Part shown: positions 23,085-34,846 of the stretch, in pieces
Position numbering within the stretch: the stretch's first letter is position 1
How the letters are laid out: every line of letters begins with the position of its first letter
Assembly (NCBI GenBank): GCA_003255065.1
Contig: QAOA01002575.1
Location: forward strand, 361,925-425,924
Reading direction: 5' to 3'
Source of the DNA: Cercis canadensis
Lineage: Eukaryota > Streptophyta > Magnoliopsida > Fabales > Fabaceae
Length of the DNA stretch: 64,000 nt
Made by a program: the position numbers and the translations under genes
Notes under the pieces: model-generated
What the model was told of the DNA's origin: nothing
Databases searched by the model: none
The model's input: the letters and a program-made list of their open reading frames with translations, nothing else

Positions 23085-23410
23085 TAATCCCATTAGGATT
23101 AGAAAATGGTGCTATTCCAAATTAAGTGAAAGTGGTAAACGGGCTCCAGAGTTTTATGTCCAAAAAAACCAACTGAAAAATCTGGTTCTTGCAAAAAATT
23201 ACAATTAGCTTATGACTTATGTGAACAATTTGTTTTTGTTAAGAGTAGGATCACCGGATACATATTTTTTTTTGGAATTGTTTTACTAGGTTATTGTTTT
23301 CTACCTTGTTTTGGTGTATATAATTACAATATGAACTTTGTATTGAATGGAATTGTCTTTTTACCCAAACTTAGAGATATTTCATACAAATGTATGTTAG
23401 CATCATGCAA
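23085..23410. repeat. Direct repeat, copy 2 (see 21757)
   Basis: This is the partner of 21757-22205. Together the two copies frame the ~205-bp tandem units, suggesting an old tandem duplication of a whole segment. Confidence 0.7.
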
Positions 23411-23519
23411 CTTTCGTTTCTGTAGCTTATGACTTGGAAATTTCGATGAGAATTCATAAACTAAGTTTATACTAGTTGATGAGAATTCACAAGAGGTAAT
23501 TTATTTGTGATCTATACTA

Positions 23520-23722
23520 TTTATTATACTTAACAAATTTGTGAGATCTATATGGGATCTATAAAATACACAACATAAATCATTTTTATACTTGTAGCAT
23601 TGGTACAATTTATGATGCTAAATAATTAGCCAAAAAATAAAAATAAAAATAAAAAGTAAAAACTAGAAAATAGTCCCTCTGTCAATTATCTTGGTTGAAT
23701 GCCACAACCTTAACATCTGTTT
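23520..23722. repeat. Dispersed direct repeat, copy 2 (empty site for hAT-1)
   Basis: Homologous to 15215-15424, but sequence continues through 'ggcatacattcaatt' where copy 1 is interrupted by hAT-1 and hAT-2. Confidence 0.65.
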
Positions 23723-24789
23723 TGGCATACATTCAATTCCGTTCAAACTCATGGAAAAAATTTAGAAGTTGTGAACTTAATGTTGTAATAAAATGACATT
23801 ATAATAAAAACGTTTTTTAGTCACGGAACAGACTAAAAATCAGTGAGAAAATCGTATCATTTCTCATAGATTTTCTCACGGAAAGTGACTGTTGAGATTC
23901 TCTCATGGATAGGATGGACCATGGGAAAAATCCATGAGAAATGGTGCCGCAACTGTGACAATTAATGCATTGACCATTCTCACGGACACAGTCCGTGTGA
24001 AAATGTGAAATTTCTCACAGAATTTCTCATGGATTGGTGAGGCCATGAGAAAGTTCGTGAGAAATTGGTACGTACCGTTTCACTTAAAATTTGAATTTTA
24101 GGGTTAGTTTCTCATGGACAAAGTCCGTGAGAAAATTTGTTTATCTTCAACCTCACGCAGCTGCGGCCTCCATTTCCATTTTCTCTCCTTTCTCCCTCTC
24201 CTCCGTCTTCTGTCGTCCTCTCTCTCTCTCTCTCTCCTAGGAGCAAATCAACCCCATTTCAGCTTCCGGAGCTTGGGTTTTGCTTCGTAAATCCCTTACT
24301 CCAACTCTACCAGTTCAGATTTGTAGTTTTCTGCTCATTGAGGTAGGTTCCTGTACTTATCTATTATCTTTGAATTTTTATACATTTCGTGTAAGTTATT
24401 TGAGCCAATTACCATGAACATTATAGGATTTAGATGTTTAATAGTGTACGTTGCTTATTTTAGATAGTGTAGGAGTTGTTTTAGATGTAGCTTAATAATG
24501 TAGGTTGATAGGTAGTAAAATTGATAATGAAATATATGTCATTTGTTAATATTAGGAACTCAATTTGTTATGCTTGATGTTGAATCATTTTTGGAATTTT
24601 TTCTGAATTTTTTGAATGGTGTAGGAATAATTTTGTATTTTTTTCAACTACTATGATAGTTTTGACCTCAATTGCTATGTAATTATATATGTTAGAATAA
24701 ATTGTAATTTAGGGTTTGTATTTCTGATGAATTGTATAGAATTTTAAATTCTAGAATGTTCAATTTTTAGGAGAGACTCTGCCTAATTT

Positions 24790-25270
24790 TTGGTTTATTA
24801 TTTAGGGATTTATGGTATAGGGTTTAAGGGTTTAGGGTTAGGGATTGGGGTTTAGATTTGGGATTAAGGTTTTAGGTTTAAGTTTAGGTTTAGGATTTAG
24901 GATTGAAGTTTTGGGTTTATAATTTAGGGTTTAAGGTTGGAGTTTAGGATTAGGGGTTGGGGTTTAGGGTTAGGGTTAAGGTTTTAGTTTAAGGTTTAGG
25001 TTTGGGGTTTAGGATTAGAATTTGGGGTTAGGATTTAGGGTTGGGGTTTTGGGTTTAGGGTTGAAGGGTAGGGTTTTAGGTTTGGGTTTAAGGCTTAGAG
25101 GTTAGGGTTGAGATTTTTGTTTAAGGTTTAGGTTTAGGTTTAGAGTTTAAGATTGGGATTTAGGGTTTGGGTTTAGGTTTGGGGTTTAGTGTTTAGGGTT
25201 GAGGTTTAGGATTGGAGTTTTGAGTTTAGGTTTAGGATTATGGAGGGTTTAACGTTTAGGGTTTAAGTTT
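24790..25270 (+). repeat. Degenerate telomere-like (TTTAGGG)n array
   Basis: About 480 bp of loosely repeated 'gggtttagggtt', 'aggtttagg' and 'gggattggggttta' words lie within the 5' part of CACTA-1, upstream of the first coding exon and probably inside a 5' intron. It is too degenerate to be an interstitial telomere block; it reads TTTAGGG in the sense direction of the element. Confidence 0.75.
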
Positions 25271-25336
25271 GACTTTACGGATTACTGTTTTTATTGTACT
25301 AATAATTTTATTGGTTTTATTTAAATTTTATGACAG

Positions 25337-26600
25337 ATGTCAGACTACCCGAGGTGATCATCTCCCATAGTTGGGCAGCTATCCAGGACGAATAAAGGCA
25401 AGGCTATTGCTTGGCCATCTCAGGCTAAGCCGGGTTTGTCTATGTTCATGCCGACCCCGGGGTTGGCGCCCACCCCGTCGCCCACTGCGACAGGGGAGGG
25501 ATGCTCAGGAGCCGCGACCCCAGGCTCTGCATCATCGGCCTCTGGAGGGTTGTCTCACACAAGTCCGTCCATTTTAGACTCTCTACGACTAGGCTCCCAA
25601 CTGCCTGATGGTCGAATGGTTATTGAGCCACACAGGAGGAAGGAGTAAGTTAATTCTAATAATTAATTAACAATTTGTTTTGATTACTTTACTATTAGTT
25701 ATTTATATTACTTAACAATTAATTATGTTTTTTCCAGCTTTCACCCTTCCAAGGAGCCAGTAAATGTACTTTTGGCTGTCTACAAGTCGAAGTTTGAGCA
25801 GCCTTGGCCGGACTTTACCTCAGTTTCTGATGAGGTGAAAGAACTCTGGTGGAGAGGGTTTAAGGTAAGAATTCATTGATTTAACTTTATTTACTAACAT
25901 ATTTGGTATATATGTTTACTAACATTGATATTCTATTTTTTATTGTAGAGGAGATGTGTATGGGAGCCCTAGCATGAGAGCCAGATTCATAAGGTCTGGC
26001 TCTTTAAGTGCTCAGACAACATTCAAGCCTATTTTCGAGGCATCAAGATTGGGAAAAGCAAGGCCGATTGTCCCCTGTAGTACTTAAGGCCCTCAGAGCA
26101 ATATGGGCCTCTCAGGAGTATAGGGCCATCTCTAAGAGGAACAAAAAGAACAATTCCTTAGATCAAGGGCACACCTTTCACAGGGGTGACTCTATCACTG
26201 TCTCCGAACACAAACAGAGACTAATACGTATTTTATTTAATAGTTTTGTTAAATTTGAGTTTACGTCAATTTGTGTTTTCTAACAATTTATATTTTTTTT
26301 GTAGACAAAGGAGTTAGGCAAAAAGCCCAACGCTCTAGAGGTTTTCTGTCACCTCTAGCACAGCTCTATTAAGGGTTGGGTACATCAACTAGCGGAGTCC
26401 ACCTATGTAAGTATTAAATTCGTCCTTAAGTCCTTATGTGAGTTATATGAGTTACATGTATTAATTGTAATACTAACCTAATAATTTTATCTAAACAGAT
26501 TGAGTTTGAGAGGCGTCAGTCTGAGAGCCAAGCTGGGTCTTATTCTTCTTCAGTCGACGACAGCTATGACTTGTTGTCGTCGGCAGGAAGAATAAGAAGG
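25337..26600 (+). pseudogene. CACTA transposon gene of the Transposase_24 (Ptta/En/Spm) type
   Basis: Exons inferred from splice signals: 25337-25646 (starts MSDYPR, Pro/Ser/Thr-rich; PDGRMVIEPHRRKE), 25738-25864 (FHPSKEPV, ELWWRGFK then gtaaga), about 25949-26225 (RRCVWEP, HESQIHKVWLFKC, then in a shifted frame VLKALRAIWASQEYRAISKR and STFHRG-like, ITVSEHKQRL), about 26305-26406 (TKELGKKPNALEVFCHL, then gtaagt), and about 26500-26600 (IEFERRQSES). The WRGFK...CVWEP...SEHKQRL...KELG..P order is the plant Transposase_24 signature of CACTA ORF1/TNPA-like proteins. Lesions: TGA at codon 7, TAG after CVWEP, a frameshift near 26060 and TAG after CHL. The TNPD-type transposase is absent. Confidence 0.82.
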
Positions 26601-26868
26601 GCGGGTCTATGGCTTGGGCTCAGAGGGTGGCGTATTCCATTAATTGTATAACATTTTTTAATATAATTAAATTTTATTCATTTAATTTTGTTTATTAATT
26701 TAATTAAATGTTTTAAAAAATGAAATAGTCATTTGAGCCAAAAAAAAATTTCAACAAATAAAAAAAATTAAAAAAAATTATTTACAAAGGATTTTCTCAC
26801 GGACCAATTGTTCGTGAGAAACTCCACGCCTTTCGTGTGAGATACTCTCACATGTTACAAATATTTAT

Positions 26869-29313
26869 TGTGGACACCTATTTTCGTCCAATAAATAAAA
26901 AAATAAAAAAGAAGAAGAAGATAAACTAACATGCTAGTGATAGAAACGTGAGCTAACAAAAGAGAGAGGGATAAGTGATTTAGAAAAATAAAAATAGAGA
27001 AAGAGACTTAGTGGGATTCATGTGCATGGTTTTCATTTTTTTTATTTTGATAAAAGGAAGTAAGAGTCATGGTTAAGTTAAAAAAAGAGAGAGATAAAGA
27101 TTGTGTGCAATTGAAACACCAAAAAAAGGATAGAGGGATAAATGTTTTAAAGAGAGAAAGAGATGGGGGTTGACACAAATAGTGAGAGAGATGTGAAGGA
27201 CTTAGGTGCAATGTGAGTAGTATAAAAGCAAGAGGCAATGGCTGAAACAAATACCAACAGCAATACACAGAAAAAGAGTAATAGAGAGAACATAACTGAA
27301 ACAAGGAAGAAGAGAGGGCAAAGAGAAAAAGAACCAAGGTAAGATATCTTCATTTTCGCAGCTTTTAGGTAGCTCTGGCAGTAGTTGGTTTTATTTTTCT
27401 AGACAAAGCTTCAGGGCTCCAAATTCATTGATGTTGGTCTCATTAGAACCATAAGAGGTGTGTTTTTAATATATATTAGTTTCAGATTTTTTCCATGTCT
27501 CCTCTGCTCCCAGTTTTGATTTAAGTTTGGCTGTTTTTCTGCCCTGTCAAGCCTTCGGTTTTCTTTGGCAGTGTACAATCTTTTATTTCTTTCTGGAGTT
27601 ATACGGCTCCACATTAATTGATGTTGATCTCATTAGAACCGTAAGATGTGTGTTTTTAATATATATTAGTTTCAGATTTTTTTTTCATGTCTCCTATGCT
27701 CCCAGTTTTGATTTAATTTTGACTGTTTTTCTGCCCTGTCAAGCCTTTGGTTTTCTCTGGCAGTGTACAATCTTTTATTTCTTTCTGGAGTTATACGGCT
27801 CCAAATTAATTTATGTTGATCTCATTAGAACTACAAGATGCGTAGTTTCAATATATATTATTTTTAGATGTTTTGCATGTCCCCCCTGCTCTCAATTTTG
27901 ATTTAAAGTTGGTTGTTTCTCTGTCCTGTCAAGCCTGTTGGTTTTCTCCGATAATGTGCAATATTTTATTTATTTATGGAGATATATGGCTCCAAATTAA
28001 GTGATATTGATCTCATTAAAACCGCAAGAGGGTAGTTTCAATACATATTATTTGCAGATTTTTTTCATATCTCCCTTGCTCTCGGTTTTGATTTAAAGTT
28101 GACTATTTCTCTGTCCTATCAAGCCTGTTGGTTTTCTCTGACAGTGTGCAATCTTTTATTTCTTTCTAGAGTTATACAGTTTCAAATTAAGTGATGTTAG
28201 TCTCATTAGAATCATAAGATGTGTGGCTTACATATATATAATTTTCATATTTTTTTTAATGTATACTTTATTCTCAGTTTACATTTAAAGTTTTTGTTGT
28301 TTTCTGTATTGTTAAGCTAGTTGATTTTCTAAGACAGTATATAGTCTTTTAAATCTTTCTGGAGCTATAGAGTCCCGATTTATGTGTTTCTTGTCTTTTT
28401 AAAACCATAAGATGTATATCTTCAATTTGAGAAATATTCATAATTTTATTTTTGTTGATTGACTAAGGTTCTATTTAGTCCGTTGTTATTGATGTGCTAA
28501 ACTATTTTTTGTATGGATTGGACCCAGCCCATGAAATGGACTGGTTTATGTCCTCTGATTTGTTGAGCTGGTTTTTATTCTAGACTAAACCAGGCCCACG
28601 AAATGGGCTTATATATCATGCATTTTAATTTATTTAGTTAATTCTGTGCAACTAGCATCCATAGGCCCCTTGCTTGTCAAGGGAGGGATAGGAGCTACTT
28701 ACCTCCATAGGGGTGGCTCTCCTATCTGCCCGAGGTAAGGATAAGTGCCGCTTTGGGAACCAAGAAGCGTGGGAACAAAGTGGAAGGATTAAGACGCAAT
28801 TAGATTCATGCATAGCATAATTTTAATTTAAATCTCTTTTTATTTTCAATTTTTTCAAAAATAATAATAACAATAAAATAAAAAATAAAAGATAAATAAA
28901 AAAAATTTCCTTTTAAATCATTGCGAACTACGCGGACTTTAATCCCTAATTAGGGTACGTAGGCATTCGATGGTGACGAATCAAGTCCTGTTTTAAATAA
29001 TCACCCATTTTTCTTTTATTTTTATTTAGAGATAAAATAAATATAATTTGGTCATGACTTAATTTGCACAATTAATTTTAGGTAACTGTCGTTTAGACGG
29101 GTGTTATAGGGTGCCTAACACCTTCCCTATACACAATTAGACTCCCGAACCATCTCTGGTTCGCAGACATATTTTTTAGAAATTAAAGGGTTTTCCAATT
29201 GTTCCTCAAATTTTTAATACAATTGGTGGCGACTCCAGGGTTTTCATTTCGAAAATTAAATCTCTCTTATTTAAGTCATCCGCGTTATATCGACCTCTGG
29301 GTATGTTATGACA
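26869..29313 (+). mobile_element. Ty3/gypsy (Ogre/Tat-like) LTR inserted in CACTA-1, TSD tttat
   Basis: It begins TGTGGACACC and ends ...GTTATGACA, flanked by tttat at 26864-26868 and 29314-29318; the CACTA subterminal repeats resume on both sides. The 3' part (28660-29220) contains the phrase 'gggtgcctaacacc' followed by 'ctcccgaacc', common in plant gypsy LTRs. A PBS-like 'tggtggcgactccag' lies at about 29224-29238, some 80 bp before the apparent end. A solo LTR should not include a PBS, so this may be an LTR plus a short internal remnant, or the PBS likeness may be part of the LTR. No coding region is present. Confidence 0.72.
27416..28560 (+). repeat. Six tandem ~191-bp units inside the LTR
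   Basis: Unit starts at 27416, 27606, 27798, 27989, 28179 and 28372 (gctccaaatt or variants), period 190-193 bp. Each unit contains 'gatct/tctcattagaac', 'cccagttttgattt', 'ctgccctgtcaagcct' and 'tttctttctggagtta' or variants. Later units are more diverged. Confidence 0.88.
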
Positions 29314-29462
29314 TTTATCCTTGAGATTTTTTCATGGACCAATTTGTCTATGAGAAAAGGTTTTTCTCGCGCCCTTCGGGCCGTGAGAACACTGTTTCTC
29401 ACGGACTTTTCATTATTTCTCATAGATTTGTTCTGTGAGAAAATAAGAATTTTCTTGTTGTG

Positions 29463-30467
29463 AGAGCGCAAGTGCACGTTATCATCTTACAAATAATATC
29501 ATAAAAGTGAATTATCGTCCTATGAGGATTAAAGTTATTAATTATCGAAATTGGATTAATTCTAATTTTATCTAATCAACCGATTCAGAATGAATTCAAG
29601 ACTAAACTTAAATAAATTGAAAGTAAACAAAATCAGATAAAAATCATGAATTAATGAAGAGAAAAAATCTAGGGTTTTCGATTTTACCATAACTAATCTC
29701 GGTTTTTATTTCTTATTTCCTTAATCAAGAATTATCTTTCCAATTGATAGCCAAGACTCCCTAACTTATTCATTAGCCTCTCCCAAGATCTAATAAAAAT
29801 ATTCTCAAGTTATGAACTCACCATATTCTTATGTGAATTTCAAATAATTAGAAAATTTATTTAATTCTATGGATCTTTTTAATTGACTACATAGGTCATG
29901 AAGGTATATTTTTATCCTACATGCAACATATGATATCTATCCCATTGAACTAGATACACAAATCTCCTTTCGATTTCATTGTGATTAACCTATCAACTAA
30001 TTGGTGATCAGACAATTAGAGACATGAAGATCATAGATAAACATCCAAATAGAAAAGATAAATCACAAATTGATTTCAAAAGGAATTATAACTGTTCATA
30101 ATTAGGCTACATCGTAGCCCTAGAAAGAGAATTAGTTCATAATGAAAGATAAGAACATGCTAACACAAGTTCTAACCATGATTTCAAGAGGAAAAGGGAA
30201 GAAAAACTCATGGTGATGAAGAACTGTCGCCGAATCTCCAACTCCAAGCCTTTAATCTCTTCTCCTTGTTCTCTCAAGATTTAGAATATGTGGGAACCAA
30301 TTAGGAACCCTAATCTAGTTAAAATCACCTATTTATAGTTTTTAGAAAGTTTAAATACATTAGGAATCATTTTGGGACTCAAAACCTACAAGAAATAGAA
30401 AAACTAATGAAAAACCGTATAGGGCAAATCCCGGGAGCCTGGGCCTTGCATCTGGGCACCTAGGCCC
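29463..30467 (-). mobile_element. Outer LTR (3' part), split by the 11.9-kb composite
   Basis: Read on the minus strand together with 42609-42368, this has LTR features: it starts TGATGAATGG (42609), has a TATA-like tataaatagg (about 30329-30338), and ends with 'gataacgtgcacttgcgctc', a phrase common at plant LARD/Athila-type LTR ends. The insertion point of the composite is marked by GGCCC at 30463-30467 and 42368-42372. I could not find the LTR's own target duplication. Confidence 0.6.
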
Positions 30468-31170
30468 TGATGAACAATATTTTTATATATTAATTAATCC
30501 CTATTTTTAACCTCCTAATCCTATTTTGGGCCTATTTGATTAGGCTTGGGTCATATTTCATTAATTAGGTTCAAATTGGGCTTAAGTGTGTTTTTCAGCA
30601 TTATTAGGGTTTTGACACTATTCTGTATTTTGAGTATATCTTTAGTTATGGATGTCTAAAAATTGTGATTCTTACATTGTAGGAAAGCTAAGAGGATTAT
30701 CTACAACTTTAATTCAGGCCTACAAGGCCAATTTAGACGTTCAGTGGGTCAAATTTAACTCGGAAGTCAGAGTAGAGTTACTGCCGCTGGATCCTAACCC
30801 ACATACAGTGTTTGGATCATAACTTGTGCTGTACATGTCGTATGGACTTGAAGCCAGTTCCATTGGAAAGCTAAGGCGTAGAGCTTAAATTGTTATGAAG
30901 GCCAGTTCAACAAATTATGAAGTTAAGATGGTCTTATTACCTGTCAAAAATGATTGATTAGTCCAGAGACCTATATGGACCTAGATGGACTTAAATGGGC
31001 TTAACTTCCTCAATTCAGGCCCAATTAGGCCCAAATCAGAGCCCATTTGAAGCTGAGGTCCAGAAGTTTAAATTAGGTTAGGGGTAAATTGGGTGTGCAT
31101 GAAAGTTAGAAGGTTATAATCAAAGAAAGGAGACAGACGAGTTATAAATTCTAGACTAGACAGCTTTTGT
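30468..31170 (+). repeat. Copy 1 5' LTR, truncated at a lone N
   Basis: It starts TGATGAACAATA and runs to 'cagcttttgt', where an N at 31171 interrupts it. Compared with the full LTR at 40387-41828, about 740 bp of LTR end, PBS and leader are missing at the N. Confidence 0.85.
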
Positions 31171-31171
31171 N

Positions 31172-31547
31172 CATTTACTTTTTGTCGTTTAATTTCTGTT
31201 ATTTAATTTTTTTCGATTAATTTCTGTGAATTATTTTCTGTCATTTACTTTCTGTCGATTACTTTTTGTCATTTAATTTTTGTCGATTAATTTCTGTCAA
31301 TTAATTTCTGTTATTTACTTTCTGTCGATTACTTTTTGTCATTTAATTTCTGTTGATTAATTTCTGTCAATTACTTTCTGTCATTTACTTTATGTCATTT
31401 ACTTTCTGTCATTTAATTTTTGTCATTTAATTTCTGTCGATTACTTTCTGTCAATTACTTTCTGTCAATTACTTTCTATCGATTACTTTTTGTCATTTAA
31501 TTTTTGTCGATTAATTTCTGTCAATTACTTTCTGTTGATTACTTTTT
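31172..31547 (+). repeat. 14-bp minisatellite of copy 1
   Basis: About 27 units of 'tttctgtcgattac' and variants (tttttgtcatttaa, tttctgtcaattaa) lie between the leader and the ORF. The same array, inverted and longer, lies in copy 2 (39545-40050). Confidence 0.92.
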
Positions 31548-31626
31548 GTTTTAGCCATTTTCTGTCCCTATTTCTGTGTTGTGTTCCTGTTTTAATGTGT
31601 TTTGGCATTTTGTCAACCTTGTGTGC

Positions 31627-33226
31627 ATGACGTATGACTCGGTATTCTTGTAGTGATTTATGTGATATTGACATGTGCTGTGAGATTGATAAAATATTTC
31701 ATAGCCGAAATAGATAATCTAGGAGAAGAGTAGTCATTAATTCTGTTACTAATCCTGTGATTAATTCTGTTGATAACATGACTGAGCATAACATAAATCC
31801 TAATGTTAATGATTCATCCTTCAACATCTATAACTATGATTGGAGAGATCATACCAATCTGACATATGACAATGCAGCGCCTCAACAGTAATATTAACAA
31901 CCATTCGAGCAGCCTATGCAACAACCAAGTTCAACATACACAAAACCTTAACCTTCAATTGAGGACTTGGTGAAGTAATTTGCCACTCATACCATGTAGT
32001 TTCAGCAGAGGACAAATGCCGTCATACAAAATTTAGATATCCAGATTGAATAATTGACATCCTCAACGAGTCAATTGCAGGTCCAAGGTTCTGAAAAAAG
32101 TCTTTCACATACAATTCCAGAATCAACTGAAGAATTTATGCCAGAACCAATTAAACCTCAATTTGAAAACAAACCATAGGCAGCAGAGAAAGTAGTCTCT
32201 GATTCATTGACCCCAGAATCTGATAGAGTCACTCAGTCTAAGAAGACAAATGAGGATTTAGTCAAGGAGGTCTACAATGAGTTAGGTACTGATTTTTCTG
32301 ATTGTGTTGGTTTTGATGATTCTGTGCAGGGCCAATTATGTGCTGATTGTGATGGTGAATTGACATGTGTTGTGTGTGCTGAGATCACTGCATTCTTGAG
32401 AGATGGAGATTCTAGTAAATCTGATTCTACAAATTTTGAAGAAAACTCTCAAGAGACAACCCAAAGCGAACTTGACACGGCTGCTATGGTTAACTCTACA
32501 CTTTTTCCCACTTTGACACATCCTTATTTTAATTGTGCACTTGCTGAAAATTTGTTTAATCATGATCTCACTCTTGTTGTAATGGTATATACATGTAGAG
32601 ATGTAAAAACTAATGTTGATAGATTAGGAGATTTCATGTTTCTTACTTCTTCACATACTAGAGCACTAGGAATAGATTATGTTAGAATTTTGGTGGCAAG
32701 TGAATATTTTGATGTTGGTAGAGTGAGTGTGGAAAATAAATGGGCTGTCCAAGCAAGCCATATGTCAAACTATTCTTTGAATTGCAAGCAAGAGATGTCG
32801 GTGTTTGCCAATTCTTTGCACGAATTTAAGTGTCATATTGAGTCTTGCATGAACAATATGTTGCGTGACACTAATGTATTTTGTAAGGATGACCTTAAAC
32901 ATGACTGTTATAGGCTTAAATTTGTAGGACATAATTATTTTCCTTCTTTTAGACTTATATATTGGAACTATGGATAATTGTATATACTTAACAAGATTTT
33001 TCATGTTTCTCATGCTTTAGGTAAGATTGTAAATTCCTTGCTGCATATTTTTCTTGGTGATATTTTAAATACTTACTTTGCTAAAATTTTAAATCAAGGG
33101 TTAAATGTATTTGATTCTAGTCCCATAGTATTTGCTTCATTATTTTCTTTATATCTTTATATTTTTTTATGTTTTTGTGTTTTTTACAATAATTTCAGCT
33201 TTATAGTTTCTTTTAAGGCTTTGTGA
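31627..33226 (+). pseudogene. Non-pol ORF of retroelement copy 1
   Basis: The N-terminal third (31627-32206) is broken by stops, but its conceptual product parallels copy 2, including a gag-C-terminal-like segment. An open frame runs from 32207 to 32977 (256 codons): an acidic Ser/Thr-rich part; a CX2CX5CX2C motif (codons at 32339-32377, CADCDGELTCVVC); a central part with LTHPYFNCALAENLFNHD and FLTSSHTRALGID; and a Cys-containing part (FKCHIESCMNN). It stops where copy 2 reads Trp. The frame then continues in 32978-33226 with IFHVSHALGKIVNSLLHIFL and a hydrophobic C-terminal segment (about 33118-33205) fitting one membrane span. No known domain recognised. It may be env-like by position, but that is inference. 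Confidence 0.6.
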
Positions 33227-34846
33227 GAGTGGTTTTTGACCCATGTATCTTACTTTGCTTGTTGCAAACATCATGGAGGAGGTCCACTTGCACGATGCAA
33301 TCTACCTCACTTGATCAGGATATTTCTTCTCTCTTTTATTTTACTTGTCCTTATCTACTTGATATTAATTGTCATATGTTGCTACTTTCTGAAGTTTTTA
33401 CATTGAGGACAATGTAAAATTTAAGTGTGGGGGAGAAATTTTTTGTGTAGTTTAGTTATTTTATTATTTTTCTGTTTAGTTGATTAATTTTCTGTTTACT
33501 TTACTATTACTGTTATAATTTTTTGTTTATGTTATAATTTTTTGTTTTGTGTCACTTTGCTATTTTCTGTTTATTCTTATTATTTTTTCTATTTTTGTTG
33601 TCATTTTTTTTGTTTTAATTACCTTCCAATGATGTTTTAGATTGTGAATTTTATGAAGTTGTAAGTTGAAGCAATTGCATTCAAGGTTCATAGTATGATT
33701 GAATATTTTGTTTTCATTCCTTAATTTTACATGCTTGGTTTTGGATATTGGATTAGTGATTAAAGTTTGATAGATGCATGCCTTGTGAGATTTTGAGCCT
33801 TTTAATGGATGGATTTAGCAAATGTGTCATTCTTTTTCTTTCTAATGTGATTTTCACTCATGAATTTTGATCACTATAGAACTAGCTTTAATACTTTTTA
33901 AAGCTGCATTTTCACTTGCATACATGAACATGATTGAGACATTCTTTCTTGATTTAGCTACTTTGCTAAATAGCCAATTTTTTTTTATTAATTTCCTTTT
34001 ATTACTTATTTGAGCCTATTTGCCTATCTTTAGTCTTAGCTTATTATGTGCGTATGTGAAAAATCATGTTGTTACCTTATCTTAAGGAATGAGAGAGCAT
34101 TGATTCATTATCTTGGAGGAGCTCTTATGCTTGTGAGTAATTCATAATGCAAGTGTGAATGTTGTGAAATTTATAGTGCAATGTGCAACGTGAGATGTGA
34201 ATGAAAGAAATAAAGAAAAAGAGCCAACTGATTCAATAAAAAAAAAAATCAGAATTGTGAAAAAAGAAAAAAAAAAAAGAAAGAAATATGTGAAAAGAAA
34301 ATAGAGTATGCTTTACATGTTTGAAAATTGGGAAAAGTTACATGCTTATTAATTGAATTCCTCCCTAATGTTATTTTATTCTTTTAGGGTACTTAGCTTG
34401 TTATATCCATATTATTCCTACCCTTTACCTTGGCCCTATTACAACTTTGAGTAAAATCTTATTGATTTGTATATGCATTTGTTTGAGTAGTGAAAAAGTA
34501 GAAGATAAGCAAGTCTATGGTAGTGTATTTCTTCATGAGTTTCATTGAGTGAAATACTTCCTTTCTAAACACTTAAGAGATTAAAAGTATATCTTGTGAG
34601 AATCTATCATTCTTGACTCATGTTTTCCAATTGAAGTTACTTTAATTGTTGATTCTGGATGTGAAGAATTTTCTTTTATAAATGTTGTGACTTCCTTGAA
34701 TTTTTGAGTGTTCTTCTTATTTTTGAACTTATGCAATTATTGAATTTCATTGGAAATTTTTGAGTTAGTTAATTTGTTTTTCTTCGTTTTTGAGTTTTGA
34801 AATTCTAGTTTGTCCGAGACGTGCAAAAGTTAAGTGTGGGGGGATT
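33227..34846 (+). other. Copy 1 internal 3' region and polypurine tract
   Basis: Non-coding. Contains the phrase 'cattgaggacaatgtaaaat' followed by 'taagtgtggggga' (about 33400-33434), which recurs in plant Athila/LARD-type elements. It ends with a purine run 'gtgtggggggat' (about 34834-34845) directly before the 3' LTR, the expected polypurine tract. Confidence 0.7.

Larger units (their letters stand above)
23797..29462 (+). mobile_element. CACTA (En/Spm-type) element 1, decayed, with nested LTR
   Basis: The right terminus ...aattttcttgttgtg (29462) matches the CACTA consensus end (CTTGTAGTG). The left terminus near 23797 (cattataataaaaa) is a decayed CACTACAAGAAAA. Dense subterminal repeats of the word 'tctcacggac' and its complement 'ttcgtgagaaa' occupy 23819-24135 on the left and 26789-26860 plus 29325-29455 on the right, as expected for En/Spm transposase-binding motifs. 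The internal gene is of the Transposase_24 type. A 2.4-kb LTR interrupts the right subterminal region. The target duplication is not clear (tga/aga). Confidence 0.85.

Noticed and set aside
24790..25270. Interstitial telomere
   Set aside because: TTTAGGG words are too degenerate and the array lies within a CACTA element intron.
31172..31547. Regular short repeats considered as a CRISPR-like array
   Set aside because: Units are contiguous 14-mers without spacers, in a eukaryotic retroelement; it is a minisatellite.
32336..32563. Minus-strand open frames opposite the retroelement ORF (also 32765-33013 and 38104-38352)
   Set aside because: Shadows of the sense ORF; mirrored in both copies only because the copies are homologous.
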